Shown here piece after piece: positions 11,116 to 23,800 of a stretch of 64,000 nt of DNA. The notes under the pieces were generated by a model, which saw only the letters and a list, made by a program, of their open reading frames with translations, searched no databases and was not told the DNA's origin. A program made the position numbers and the translations under genes. Positions within the stretch are counted from its first letter, which is position 1. Every line of letters begins with the position of its first letter. Location: positions 10,173,001-10,237,000 of the forward strand of contig OX387205.1 of NCBI GenBank assembly GCA_947561715.1, in the 5' to 3' direction. The DNA comes from Ascidia mentula. Its lineage: Eukaryota; Chordata; Ascidiacea; Phlebobranchia; Ascidiidae.

Positions 11116-14100
11116 ATGCGTTTAGTGCCAAGGTAAGTAGCGTGTTCAGGTGTTAGAAGCATTGTTAAATGAACATTTATGTTTGAAAATAACGAACGAG
11201 CAAAATTTAATGTAGCTAATATATTTTATGGACGCCTTGTGACGTTAACCGTTTTGTAAAAAGCATTTGTTTTCCATGAATACGTTTGACCTATACAAAA
11301 ATGTCGCAGCAAATTTATCACACAAATTATTGCAGATGCCTTTATTGCATTCATAACAGATCTATGCGTCCACAGAATACAAAGTCCTCTGAAAGTCCGT
11401 AAAATTTTATTTGCATGTTTTGCAAATCTTTGTGCAAAATATTGAAGACATTCCGTTTTTAAGAACAGAAATATTATGGTGGTAGTTTTAGAACAACAAA
11501 AACCTTGTGCTAAACATGAATTTTCAGAAGTTTCAGATTGCAGTCAGTTGTTTTGTTTCAGAAGCAATTTATTTTGTAAATACCCTACATGTTTTGTTAG
11601 AAGTGTCGTTGGAAAAGGGTCTATTTTAAGAAGAAACATTTGATTATGTTATATTTTGTGCAGTGTCATCTTCATTCTTTTGGTCACCGAGTGTAGCACG
11701 GCAAAACACGGTCAGCGGGAAAGGAGAAGAAAAAAATCGAAGCCGAAAGGTACAAGTGATTGCTTCTTGTGTAAGGCGCAAAGTAATCTGTAACACCTTG
11801 TCACTGTTGATCCTCTTACCGAAGTGGATTAGCTCAACATACCATCCGCGTGCCTATGCTATTGAAACGGATTTCGCATTTTAAAGCCATGGTTGAAAGT
11901 GCTAGGATTTGAAATGAAAATTTATCCCCGGCAAATTTTCATTGTTGTATAGCGTTATATAAATTTATTAAAAACGATGTTGTGTGGCTGTTTTTTCTTG
12001 CCATCTTTGGTTTTTGTGGAATGGCCCACGGGCTTCTGATCGTTACTCTAGGGGGGCACTAAGCATAAAAGAACCACTGAGCTTTACCACAAATATGTGA
12101 TCGGAATAGCCTGGGTTCGAAACGCTATGTGGTGAAAAGCAAATACTATTTTTCGTCGTTTTATTTTATTATATATTGTTTGTTCTGTTTGTCAGGTCCG
12201 GATAAGCATGGAACGGACCAATCGCGACAGATTGAAGACATGTTTCGCGCCCACTCTTACGAACTCAGCATCCGACCCAAGTATAAAGGTGAAACAGAAT
12301 ATGTATATATTGCCCAAGTTTTCATTGTTACATTGTTACATTGAAAATGTGAATAATAATATTATGTTGCTGTTGCTTTCAAGCATATTATATCATAATA
12401 ATCTGACCTTCTGCGACTTAAGTGAATATAATTTTGTCCTGCGACTTTGTTAATAATTAACTGCATATCAAACGTGTTGTGTACATGCAGAGTAATTGTC
12501 CAAGTTTGGTTACATTATATATGATGAACAATTCTGTCCTATGTTTCAGGTAAAGTCACGAAAGTTGGATTTGAAGTTATGATTGAAAGTATCACCGATG
12601 TTTCGGAAAAAAACATGGTAAGTTATTGTATACGCATATAGCAGGCTAAATTTGCTTCTGGCTTCCAAAATTTGGTCGCCCGTCAGATTTAATGCTGGTC
12701 AGAGCTTTTTGGTGAAGTGACAACTTTTCAAAATATTAAATGAAGCATTTTTGGTCTTGTTATTATAGTCAGCTGACTGCAATTTGAAATTTCTGTTAGT
12801 TTCACTTAATAGTTATTATAGTCACTTTTAAAATGCTGGAAATTGGAATTGGAAACTGAGATTCGACAAAACACTGGTGTAATACCACACGCATTTTATT
12901 TCCTTAGAATGCTGTCTGCAATAAAATACTTGCAAGACTTGAATTATCAAACGCTTACATGTGGAGAATAACCATTTTCTGGGTTTCAAGTCCATCCCAA
13001 TTTCCGCAAACACAACTCCGCTGTAGTCATTGCTTTTTTGCATTATGTTTGCCATTAATTGAAATGTCCAGCCATTTAAATTGGTTGGCGCTTCAATAAA
13101 CATCGCATTGACCTTTGCAGGATTTTACCCTCACACTCTGCCTTCACGAAACATGGGTGGATCCTCGCCTGGAATTCTCCACTGGCGGTCAAGGCGACAG
13201 CATCGTTCTGCCCAGTCGTCTCGTCGACAAAATTTGGGTTCCAGGTTCTTTTACTCGACAAGTTTGACCCTTTGATCATTTCTTACACAAAAAAACACAT
13301 TTTTGTTGTATTGTTTGCAATCGTGATGCCGGTCCCCATGAATTGCGAGGAAATGTCGCCTTGAACATAAATCCATAATTTTAAAGTTAGTGCATTACTG
13401 TGACAAAAGCCGATTTGGACTGTCGTATTTAACACCATCCGCTAATTGAATTCTTTGAAACGAAGGTGAGGCATCACGTTTAATCAATAGCAAGTCAAGC
13501 TGCGAAAAATAAGGTGCAAAAAAAACAATTTACTTCACTTTCATTATGAGTGAAATCAATATTGCCAAGTTTCTCACCAGTATATATATAATATGGATGT
13601 TACCCCGTTCGGTATTGGCTTATTACGAATTCATGATAGCAGCTAGAATGTTTATTGTTTTTAGATATTTACATTGTTGGTTCCAAGAATTCATTCGTTC
13701 ACAAAACTACGGTTAACAACGTTGTTTTGCGTCTCCTGTCCAACGGAACTATTTATTACAGCATCAAGTAAGCGATGTACCCGACTTGGTTTTAGCAATA
13801 GTATGTTAATGCTGTGCTGCTGTAGTTTTTTAGACGTTTAACGCAATTAACATAGTTGTCAAATCAATTGTAATAAAAATTAATTAAATTTTGCTCTTTT
13901 GAACGAAAAAAGCAATCACAATTGTAGCCCGCTTCCAAAATTACCATTCTTTACCACACAGGGGGATTAGAACCCAGGTTATCTTGGCCACCAATCCCGA
14001 CCAGGCTTTCTTCCTGGTTTACCATTAACATATTGGTTATATGGTTTTTCTGTTTGCTTAACTAGCGCTATCGTACATTTAAAATCGGCTTGGCAGATTA

Positions 14101-16333
14101 TATTAGTTGTACACAATTTGTTTCACGTCTTTACTTTTTTCACAGAATTACGTCAACCGTTGCTTGTCAAATGAACCTCTATAACTTTCCGTTGGACCTT
14201 GAATCGTGCTCGCTTACTTTTCAGAGCCGTAAGTCTTTTATTTGTGGCGCAGTGCATGGATGTTTTAAAGTACGGTTGCCGACTTGTGGTAAATTTCATT
14301 GCTGTGCCTTGCTTCATTTAACAGCGAGTTTAGGTGTAAATGGAAAAATAAGGCGCAATCCTTTGAAAATGTATTTTAAACCTTTTAAGATATGTGCTGG
14401 GAGTGGTGGATTTCCTAAGTTCTCTACAAAATCAATAAAAGAAAACTTGTATCTGCAGTGGGATACAACAATAAAGAGGTTGTCTTGGAATGGGTGGGTG
14501 GAAAGGAGTTGGAGGACCTTTTCCTCGATCCAGCTTTGGTGACCAGCATGCCCAAATTTCGACTTATACACCACAAGTTTCTTGCCAGTAACGAGTCGGA
14601 CGTTTCGTCCTACAAAGGTAAACTCTTCTTTGCACAAAAATCGTGCATGGTGTACACACCCCTTTAACCTTTTAGCTGTACCTACACACGCAGCTATGAA
14701 GTACCAAAATTGTCAAAATTTAGCGAACAGGGGTTAATCCACATCATATGTCCTTGCAGTTAACAAGTCCAAGTTGCAAGTTACTTTTGAACTAAAGCGT
14801 TATCCTCTCGCCTTCGTTCTTCAATCCTACTTCCCTGCAATGTCTATGGTAACCCTGGCTGGACTTGGCATGTGGATCGATCCAAGATCCGTACCGGCAC
14901 GGGTCGCCCTCGGTGAGTATGATTTCTATGCTTCTCCTATAGCTTTTGATTTATTTTAGTCTTTTGGGGCATGCAGGAGTAACGTCGGTACTGACTATTG
15001 CCACTATTATCACTGGAATGAAGTCTTCATTGCCTAAGGTAAGGTGTTCTAACTTTCAGCTTATTTGTGTTGAGAAAAAAATTATCGTTGTATTCAGTCG
15101 ACTAACTGCTTCGTTGTTTAAAGGTGTCCTATCTGACTGCCATGGACATCTATCTATGGGTTTGCTTCTTATTCGTATTCGCAACGGTTCTTCAGTTCTG
15201 CGCTCTCAACTATTTCATGAAGCGGCAGCAAAACAAGGAAAATCTCGCAGAGGTTAAAAGAAGCATTCAGGTTAAACTAAAATGAATCGTCATATTTGTA
15301 AACGCCTGGTTTTTGTTTTGGGTTAAATTGGGTATGAAATAAACCATCTTAGTGTATCCCTGACCACTAGTAAGTTTACATTTTTTACGTGTTGAAAACA
15401 AGAGTGTGTGTAGTATCATATCCATTTCGCTCCCTTTGTCATGTCCTGGTAGTGGACGTTATGGAAACTGATATCTATAAAACGCAAGGACGGGCGAACA
15501 TCCGTCATGACGCACGACCCATATACCAAGTAAAAGACGGGATCAGTCTTCAAGTTGGAAACTGTGCTTGCCACTGGGGTTTTTGGGTTATTGCTTGCTT
15601 TGTATCAGCGTCACTGAAATCCGGAACATAGGAAACACAAGTTTATTTGCCCAAGTGCAATAATCATTCCCTGTGGAATTACGAACAAATTTTCAATGAA
15701 AACCATGATTTAGAAACAGCGTTTTGTTTTTCTCCACATATTTGAGATAAATGCGTTTTTCATCTTCTCCCAATTGCACTACAGAGCATTTGCTGAAGGA
15801 TGAACAGATATGTTATGATTGTTTATAGACAACCTGTCACTACCACCTTGAAAAAATTGATTAACAACAGTCGTGCATAAACTGAGCACCTGCTCATAAT
15901 CAGTCTTGAGTATGGAACGATTTTATATTGATTAATCGGAATTGCTCTTCTGGCACTTAGTTTTTAAAGTGTTTATTTGAACCCAGCGTTTTGTCTGCCA
16001 TCCGGCGAGACTTCTTCAGGGTTTTTCAGGGTTATGAAACTAAGTGCCAGAAGAGTAATTCCGATTAATTAGTATGCCTGGCAACAAAAATAGCTGTATA
16101 CGAGTTTATATTGGTTTACTTACCCTTTTTTGTTGCAGAACTCCCAGCAGCAAACGTCGTCGATGCTATCCTACAAAAGATATCGCAAAAAAATTTGCCT
16201 GCCTGAAGATCCAACTACATTGGACATATTCTTCCGTCTGGGCTATTTTCTTTCTTTCTTTTTGTTTAACGTTGTTTACTGGGTTTATTACGCAATTCTT
16301 ACGTACCATGATCAAGAAGGCAGTGAGAATTAG
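11116..16333 (+). CDS. Cys-loop ligand-gated anion channel subunit (GABA-A/glycine receptor type)
   Basis: This is a pentameric ligand-gated channel subunit of the plasma membrane, 429 residues. Twelve exons join in phase: 11116-11132, 11664-11749, 12196-12288, 12550-12617, 13121-13244, 13665-13767, 14146-14228, 14459-14617, 14760-14912, 14977-15038, 15124-15270 and 16139-16333. Exons 1-2 encode a signal peptide (MRLVPSVIFILLVTECSTA). The extracellular domain has DFTLTLCLHETWVDPRL, KIWVPDIYIVGSKNSFVH and the Cys-loop CQMNLYNFPLDLESC with 13 residues between cysteines. M1 is AFVLQSYFPAMSMVTLAGLG. M2 is preceded by VPARVALG; the Pro-Ala-Arg signature is typical of anion-selective channels. M3 is YLWVCFLFVFATVLQFCAL and M4 is the last hydrophobic stretch. 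The M3-M4 loop is short, about 45 residues. A very basic cluster, RERRRKKSKPK, follows the signal peptide, which is unusual. The ligand cannot be assigned from sequence alone. Confidence 0.93.
12019..12140 (+). repeat. Possible tRNA-derived SINE fragment, copy 1
   Basis: This intronic stretch contains CCTGGGTTCGAAAC, which resembles a pol III B box, followed by TATGTGGTGAAAA. A similar arrangement lies in the opposite orientation near 13950-13990 in the same gene. The upstream A box is unclear. The match is short, so this is tentative. Confidence 0.3.
13946..13995 (-). repeat. Possible tRNA-derived SINE fragment, copy 2 (inverted)
   Basis: Read on the minus strand this gives AACCTGGGTTCTAATCCCC followed by TGTGTGGTAA. 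It resembles the intronic copy near 12100-12135 (CCTGGGTTC, then TGTGGT) and the pol III B-box consensus. It lies in intron 6 of the receptor gene. Confidence 0.3.
15931..16069. mobile_element. Foldback/MITE-like element with 33 bp inverted arms
   Basis: The left arm 15931-15963 and right arm 16037-16069 are inverted copies of 33 bases with a single mismatch; the shared core is CTCTTCTGGCACTTAG. The 73 bp loop contains a smaller imperfect inverted motif around GTCTGCCATCCGGCGAGAC followed by TTCTTCAGG. Both outer edges read GATTAATCGGAAT or its complement, so TTAA occurs at each end. It sits in the last intron of the receptor gene. Size and structure fit a non-autonomous DNA transposon or foldback element, and no coding capacity is present. 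Confidence 0.8.
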
Positions 16334-17865
16334 AAAAAAAGTCGCTGAAAACATTGTTTGTTATATCTAGCCATATTTCGTGTTATTGCATATGTTGAAT
16401 AAATTCTGAATATATATATGTTGGTCGGGTTTTGCAGGCTTACTGCTGGGCGAAGTATTAATAATCGGATACATACAGTAGAATTACGGTCGTAATCGCC
16501 TAATTTCTGTTCCCTAGGTTACGTTTAGTGATGGTTTCCACCCAACCATGAGCTTACTATGAGCATATCTATATTTTTTAGATACGTGTCAATAAATGCT
16601 TACATAAAGACTTTTAGCACAAATATCGAACTCTTCTGCAATACTAACAGCTTTAATGCAAAAAAAAATATTCTATTATCTTACAATGACACGGCAATGA
16701 AACGACAGTTTAACAACAAATGCCACTGTCTCAGATTCCAACCAAACCCTAAACATTTAACATTGTTCCGGTAGTGGGCGTTAAAGATACGCGGCACAGA
16801 TGGCTCGAATTTTTTTCCTTCGCGAAGCGAAACTTGTTGAAAAACACCCGACTGGAGAAGGCGACAGACAAACGTAAACAATTGAGGCCCATTGATCGTG
16901 CCGGTGTAAGTGCTGACGACTCACGTGCGCTTTTGTTGTTGTGCGCATTGATAAACGGTTTTTGTCGTTTAGAGTAAGTGCGCTTGTTTTATGTCGTATT
17001 CAGGTGTAATTGTTCAGCGTTTCTAATTAATTAACAAGAAAAATGATTTGGTTGTGCAACCGTGGAATAAAAGTACGAATTTTCGATTGCAAAAGTTTGC
17101 GAATAACTGTTGCTTTGTTTTTGATTATGTGCACACAACTCCTATGGCGTGCAGGGTAATTGAAGGAAAGGCAAAAAAACAGCCTAGGCCATTAAACATA
17201 AAAACTTGGCAGGGAATTTTTGAAAATGTGATGACAATTGACAACTTCAATAAAAAATTAGAAGTAGCATAATGAAATGGATAAATGTCTGGAAATCAAA
17301 TTATGTCAAAATTTAAAAAATATTCTGCAGTCACTGCTGAATGGTGGGGAAAATAGTTTTCATCTTTTAGGCGTTCAAAAGTTTTGCAATATGTATATGA
17401 TTACCAATTTAATTTTGGTGGTGTTGGAGAACCCCAGACAAAATTTCCATTTGGCAACTGACTCATATGAGTTGGAAAAATAATGTAGGGCTTCAACAGG
17501 AAATGATCATTTTACTATTGTCTGTAATTAGGCCTACATCAAATTAACTTGGAATGTCATCGATGCAGTTTTCTGGTGATACCCTTAAGGCTTATTACTA
17601 TTTAGTATCTCATGTTCTGTTTGAACATTTTATTGGGAGGGGGTATTTTTTTAGGCCATCTTTAATTTTTATCTAAAAAATACACCACTAAATACATAGA
17701 TGTTGTAATATTTCAAGTGCTGTATCAATTGTGTTTGCTAATTGGGTCACTGACTTTCACTTAAACATTTGTTGTATTGCACTTAACCTAATGAAACATT
17801 TTGCTTTAAGGGTGTAAGTCTGTTATTGACCAGGATTGCAACACAAATGTAAATCTGCCACATAA
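16334..17865. other. Spacer between the receptor gene and PLCB4
   Basis: An AATAAA at 16398-16403 probably ends the receptor transcript, 65 bp past its stop. Beyond it I see no convincing exon. Small open frames at 16774-16977 and 17048-17272 lack recognisable features. A CACGTG E-box lies near 16923. The 5' UTR of PLCB4 is expected in the right half. Confidence 0.5.
16398..16403 (+). terminator. Poly(A) signal of the receptor gene
   Basis: A canonical AATAAA starts 65 bp after the stop codon and is the first good signal downstream of the coding end. Confidence 0.6.
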
Positions 17866-20800
17866 ATGGAAGTTCCTACCTTCCTTGAAAAAGGAGAAGA
17901 GTTTTTAAAGAGGCCTGATGTAAGTAAATTATGGTTGTTTAAATTTTAGATGATGCTTCTGACTTATACCACTGTTGCATTTTTTAAGGGTGCAACAGTA
18001 TCTCAAAATGTCCAAAAATGTCTGTTGCAAATGGATGGCGATGGATTGTTTGTGCTGTGGAAATTTGGAAATAAACAGGTGAATTATATGTGCGGAGGCC
18101 ACTTATATGGTCCCTTTAAATGTGAATGTTATTTTATAGAAAATGTTCTTCAATCATTTGTATTGTAAAATATCTTTTAATTGTATTTTCAGGAAGTGCA
18201 CTTTTTGGAATTGGCACAAATTCGTGAAGTAAAGACCGGAGTACCATTAAAAGTAAGCTTGCCATGGTGTTAGAATGATCAGCAGAAAGTTATTTCATTT
18301 TCTCTACACAACTGAATATTTTATTGGCAAAACAGGATGTAAAGGCACTTTTTGAGCAGTATGATGGAGATGTCAATGTCCCAAATAAGGTGCTGACATT
18401 CTACTATGGATTTGAAATAGGAAATTTGTCGATGTTGCAATTTGTTGCTCCTTCCTCAAAAGTAGCTCAGGTATGATTAGAATTTTTTTATCAAAAGCTT
18501 GACAAAAAAATTGCTCATATATTTGTATGAATAAAATGGTAGTTTTTGTGAGAAAAGATGTTAATTCCCACTTTGATCAAAACAACTCGTTTTATGTTTA
18601 ACCAAGGATTGGGAATCATCGGTGATGAGGTTCATCGCAGATATCAGACTAAAGCATCTGTCGCCAGAAGAAATCATGAAAAAACAGTGGGTTCTTGGAA
18701 TTGATTATTTGTCTGAATTGTCAATTGCAAAAATGCAGATGGTCTTTCAAAGATGCTGTGTTAATATTTTGCACCTGGAGTTGACAGACCCTTTCACTTA
18801 GCCCTTCATAGAACTATTGATTTTTTAAAAGCCATTATGAAATGTGCAGACTTCTCAATACAGTGCTGTTCACAGAATCAAAAATCAATGGTGCTGCCAA
18901 TAGCAAAATCAATGCCTGCTTCACCAGTATACAGTGCCTATCATTATTTTTCTTTGAAAGTCACAGAAAGTGCTTTGTTTTAAACCAACAAACTGTAAAT
19001 AACCAAACCAACAAACTGTAAATAACCAGCAAACTTAACTTTAGTTATAAAAATTAGGTAGGTTTATAACAGGTTTATGACACTTCTTTTAAGTCAAGTT
19101 CATTGTCGTGCATGTACTTGACAAACTCACACTTACCTAGCTTTAGGCAACAAAATGTCATGAACAAAACTGTTTGGTAACAAAGTGAGCATTTCTGCCA
19201 CATTATTTTAAAGGGAAATGCTATAACCATTTTACAAATAGAGAAAACCTATAGCATGAGTAATTTCAATATAAAACTAAATTGTACAAAACATCAACAC
19301 ATCAACAAACAATTGTTTGCATTTTACAGATGGAAACGGTTGCAGTATTCATTGAATTCCAAAGGCATGATACCCATTCGCAAGTACGTCATGTGCCAGC
19401 TGTGCAACTTTTCATCACACAAACAAATATTTAAACTCATTCCTTGATCTTGACAGGTTGGTGAAACAGTTCGGTCACGACAAAAGCGAAAAAGTCATTC
19501 TTCACAAATTCAACAGCTGTGGTTTCAACTGTTCGAAGGTGGGAGATTTGTGGCTACACAGGATTTGTGATTCTTTAAGATTACAAACTTGCCATAAATC
19601 TTGTGTTTACATTGAGGCTTATGTCTGCGGATGCCTTTGTCGCTTAAATTTGTGCGATTGTGGCAAGCTAAGTTTATTCGCATGTTACAGAAATTCAACA
19701 CTCATTTAATTTAATATTATAAATAGAAAGTTTTTTTGTAGAAAGATGAGATAAACCCCCAAGAGTTGACATTCCCAGTTTACAAAAAGCTTCATCAACA
19801 AGTGTGTGAACGGCCTGACTTGCAAGCCCTCTTTTATGAAATGTAAGTGCACAACCTAATGTGTTTATTACACCACAAGGGCTTTATAACTGCACTCATA
19901 TATCACTATCACTTTGATAATTAATGAATGATATGAGGCACCATATGCCTGCACCAGTGAACAAATAAATAATTAATTTAAATGTATTGCAACTTGAATG
20001 CATCTGTTCCTGGTAATTAAGCAAGCAATAATTATATAATGCAGCTTTGCGTAATTTTGATGTTGCTATTATTCTTTTAGTAAAAATGTTTATTATGTAC
20101 CTGATCGATGCTGCTATATTACAAACTATGGTGCTGTATTCTCTTTACTGATCCTTTGGTTTCAGAGCCAAAAAGAAACAAGATTACATAGGTTTATCTG
20201 ATTTTATTGCTTGGCTGAATGAAAATCAGCGTGATCCAAGGTTAAATGAGATCCTTGTGCCTACCTATGATGAAAAGAGGGCTGGTGCTCTTATTCAGAA
20301 GTTTGAAGCTTGCCCCAAAAACGTTGAACTTAGTAAGTTTTGGAAAGCTTTTGTGTGAATAGAATGGCCTTTTCCTAGAGCTTTGTGCTGAGTTGTTACA
20401 CAGCATGAAGAATGGTTAAATCACTATAATTGCTTGTAGATTTAGCTATTGGTTTGTAAAATTGTATTTTGTATAAATTTGGTCTTTTTAGTATGGTCTT
20501 TATATGTTACAGAAATAGGCTTGTAATAGTTACTCATTTAAGGCAAAAATTCAATATCAAGATATACTTAACAAAATAGAGCCATGAATGCAGATCACTT
20601 TATTTGCATCCAATAATAATAATGCTTACACAACCCACATGGAACTAAAACCTTCTTAACAATAACACGACATCTAAATTCGGTGTGTACTCCAACATTA
20701 TTTTACTAATTTAATCCCAACATATGTTGTGCATTTTGTATTGCACCTATGTGGTATACATTTTTAACATTCTCTGTATTTTTAGATCGCCTTTCGTTTC

Positions 20801-23800
20801 AAGGCTTTGTGGACTACATTGCCAGCCAAGACAACCCTTTAATATACCAGGAGCATCTGCAGCAATATCAAGACATGGACCAGCCACTAAGCCACTATTT
20901 CATCAACTCTTCCCACAATACATACCTAACTGGTAATACGGGCTGCAAGAATCCATGGGGAATAGCATGTCTTGGCATGCAACTGCTTGAGACAAATGAC
21001 CTCCGAGCAGTTAATATGACTATAAAATTGCTGCTTTATTGGTTGGCTTGGGCTGTATTAGACATTTCTAGTTATCTGGCTTTATTAAATGTCACTTACA
21101 GCATTGGTCGGAAGGTCCATTATTGCTAAGGAGATTTTATTGATTTTGCTTCAAAGCACTTTACAGATGCTTAGACTGTTTTTTTTTAAATGGTCATTAT
21201 CTATTTACATAAAATTCTGTTTAAAGGAATGTATATAACGTAAATTATTGTTTTTCTTGTGCATAACAATTCCGAGCATGTGCTGTTGCAGTGAGTTGTA
21301 TGCGCTGTTTGTATCAAGAAAATATTTAGGAAAAAGCAAACTAATTTGAACCTGAATTTGTACTTAATAGGACGCCAGTTTCGAGGAAAATCCTCAGTGG
21401 ACATTTATCGCCACGTCCTGTTATCTGGATGCAGGTTAGTAATATTGCATGACATTTAATTTAAACATGTAATCTTAATCCAATGTTTACAATTGTGTTG
21501 TGTACTAGGGATGTGTCAAAACAAAAGATACCTGCAGCCAATACTTGGCTGAATCTGAATATTTTATGACATCATAAATTTACATATTGATTGTAAAAAT
21601 TCACATGCACCACTTAAGTGTTTGTTATGGCAACATAATTTTATTCTGCTGTTGTATTTATACGTTAAATTTGCCATATAATATCAAGTAAGATTGTTCT
21701 AAAATAAGTTTTCTAATGTGTGTGGAACACATTTAACACAGTTTTGTTATGGTAAACCGATCGTCTTCACTGACACTGCATGTACTTTTCTTGTTTGCAT
21801 TATTTGCTGTAAACTGTCATTACCACAATCTTAAAAAGTCGTGCAAAATAAATTGCCCTTATTTTCGTAGTCTTTAAAAAATATTACTTTTTCTTAAACA
21901 AGAGCACATTTTCCAGAGTCCTTTGTCCATCAGTTTGTTATCCTCAAGCACACTAATTTCATTACCCGTGATACCCTATACCACCAAAGCCACTTAATTA
22001 AATCACAGCATTTACTTTAGATTAGCAATAGCTTGTGGTGTATTTAAAGATACACTGAATTGAGTTGGACAATTAGAGCTGGAACATGATCTCAAGGCCA
22101 TTCTCAATTCACATTACTGTTTGATGTATATTGTGCTACACTGCAGTGCACAATATGTGTTTTTTTAATTATTTTTTGTGATTGGCAAAAAAATTAGCAA
22201 TAACTGACAATGTGTCTTTGTCCAGGATGAAATTAAAGGGTTTCACTTTCATTAAAGTCTAATAAATTATATACAACAAATTTAATAAATTAATCATTAC
22301 CAATTTAGGTTTATTAGTAGTGGCCTGAACATTTAATAATGCAGCTTCAAAGTTATATATCTTATTCATTGTTTAATGTAGGTGTGTTGAATTGGATTGC
22401 TGGGATGGTAAGGGTGACTTTCATGGTGAACCCATTGTTACGCATGGCAAAGCTCTCTGTACTGACGTTCCGTTCAAAAGCATTCTCCATGCTATTAAGG
22501 AATCAGCTTTCGTGGCTTCTGAATACCCAGTTGTTCTTTCATTTGAAACCCACTGCAGGTATAATAGATAATTACTGCTTGATATATTGCCTCCTTTTTC
22601 ATTTGCGCATATCATAATATTTGTATTTTTCTGTAAGTTAAAACCGAACGATTATGCAGACAACTCAGGTGACATTTAATTAAGAAAAATGTATTTCATC
22701 TCACAAGTCATCTTCATTGCAATATTTTGTTTATATTTTCAGCAAACCTTTGCAGTTGAAGATGGCAAAATACTGTGAAGAAGTGTTTGGTGAAATGTTG
22801 CTTACTAAACCTCTTGACAACTACCCAGTGAGTCATCACCATATTTTTCTCAGTTCTAAAATCCTGTTTTAATTTGGTCCAGCAATATTGTTAGTTACAC
22901 AATTGTGGTTTTGTTTTACTTTTTGCTTGCAGCAAGGACGCTTTCCTATTTAAATTTGATGTTACTTGTCTAATAAGAATATTACACAAGACACCTCTTT
23001 ACTTGTTTAGCAATTATTCGAATGCATTTTCTTCTGCAGCTCGAAAGGGGCGTTCCCCTACCACCACCAAGTGCACTCAAGCGGAAAATAATCATCAAAA
23101 ACAAGAGACTTGACCCGGACGTAGAGAAAGGTAAGAGAGTCGCTTTTCAATAATCTCCTTTGTGGAGGAGCAAACCGTGGACCTTCATTAATAATGCAAC
23201 CAGTGGTTGGTGATCAATAGCAACAAGCCATGTAAGGGTGAAATGCTGTAGTTGCACGATGGTCATCTGCGCCTAATTCTCTAACGAAGTTCTAGGGAAC
23301 AACTGTCCCTCGGGTTTTATGCCGATACATGTATGCTTGTATTGATTTTTGTCTATCTTTCTACGACTTTATCTTTCAGTCTGAATTGCCTGATTTAATG
23401 CATGGATGGGCAATTAACTTGGGAATTATGGGATTCATCGAATCTCTTAATTTGGCCAAAAGCATGTTGAATTTTAAATATAATTTCTTTTTTATAATTT
23501 AACAAAGCCTTTATCCGATTTAAAGCAACTGGCCATGAATGTGCAGTGCAATCGTAACCATATTTTTCAATAAAATTTACTTAGCTGATGTGGATTGGTC
23601 TGGCAGTGAAAGGGAAAATGTGCCAGAAGGTGATATAAGCTGATTTGTTCATGTTGCAAATCGTTGGAGTTTTTATCATTGCTTAAAAAACAAGTCGAAC
23701 GGAGTTTGATTTTTTGTTGGAAAATTTTTGAAAAATCATGTTTCCATGCAAAACTATGTTGTTTGACTTTTGCATGCTTATTTTAAATGTGTCAGGCCAT

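Noticed and set aside
14090-14542. 150-codon open frame in the receptor gene
   Set aside because: It runs through exon 7, an intron and part of exon 8 out of frame. Splice sites with conserved receptor motifs explain the region better.
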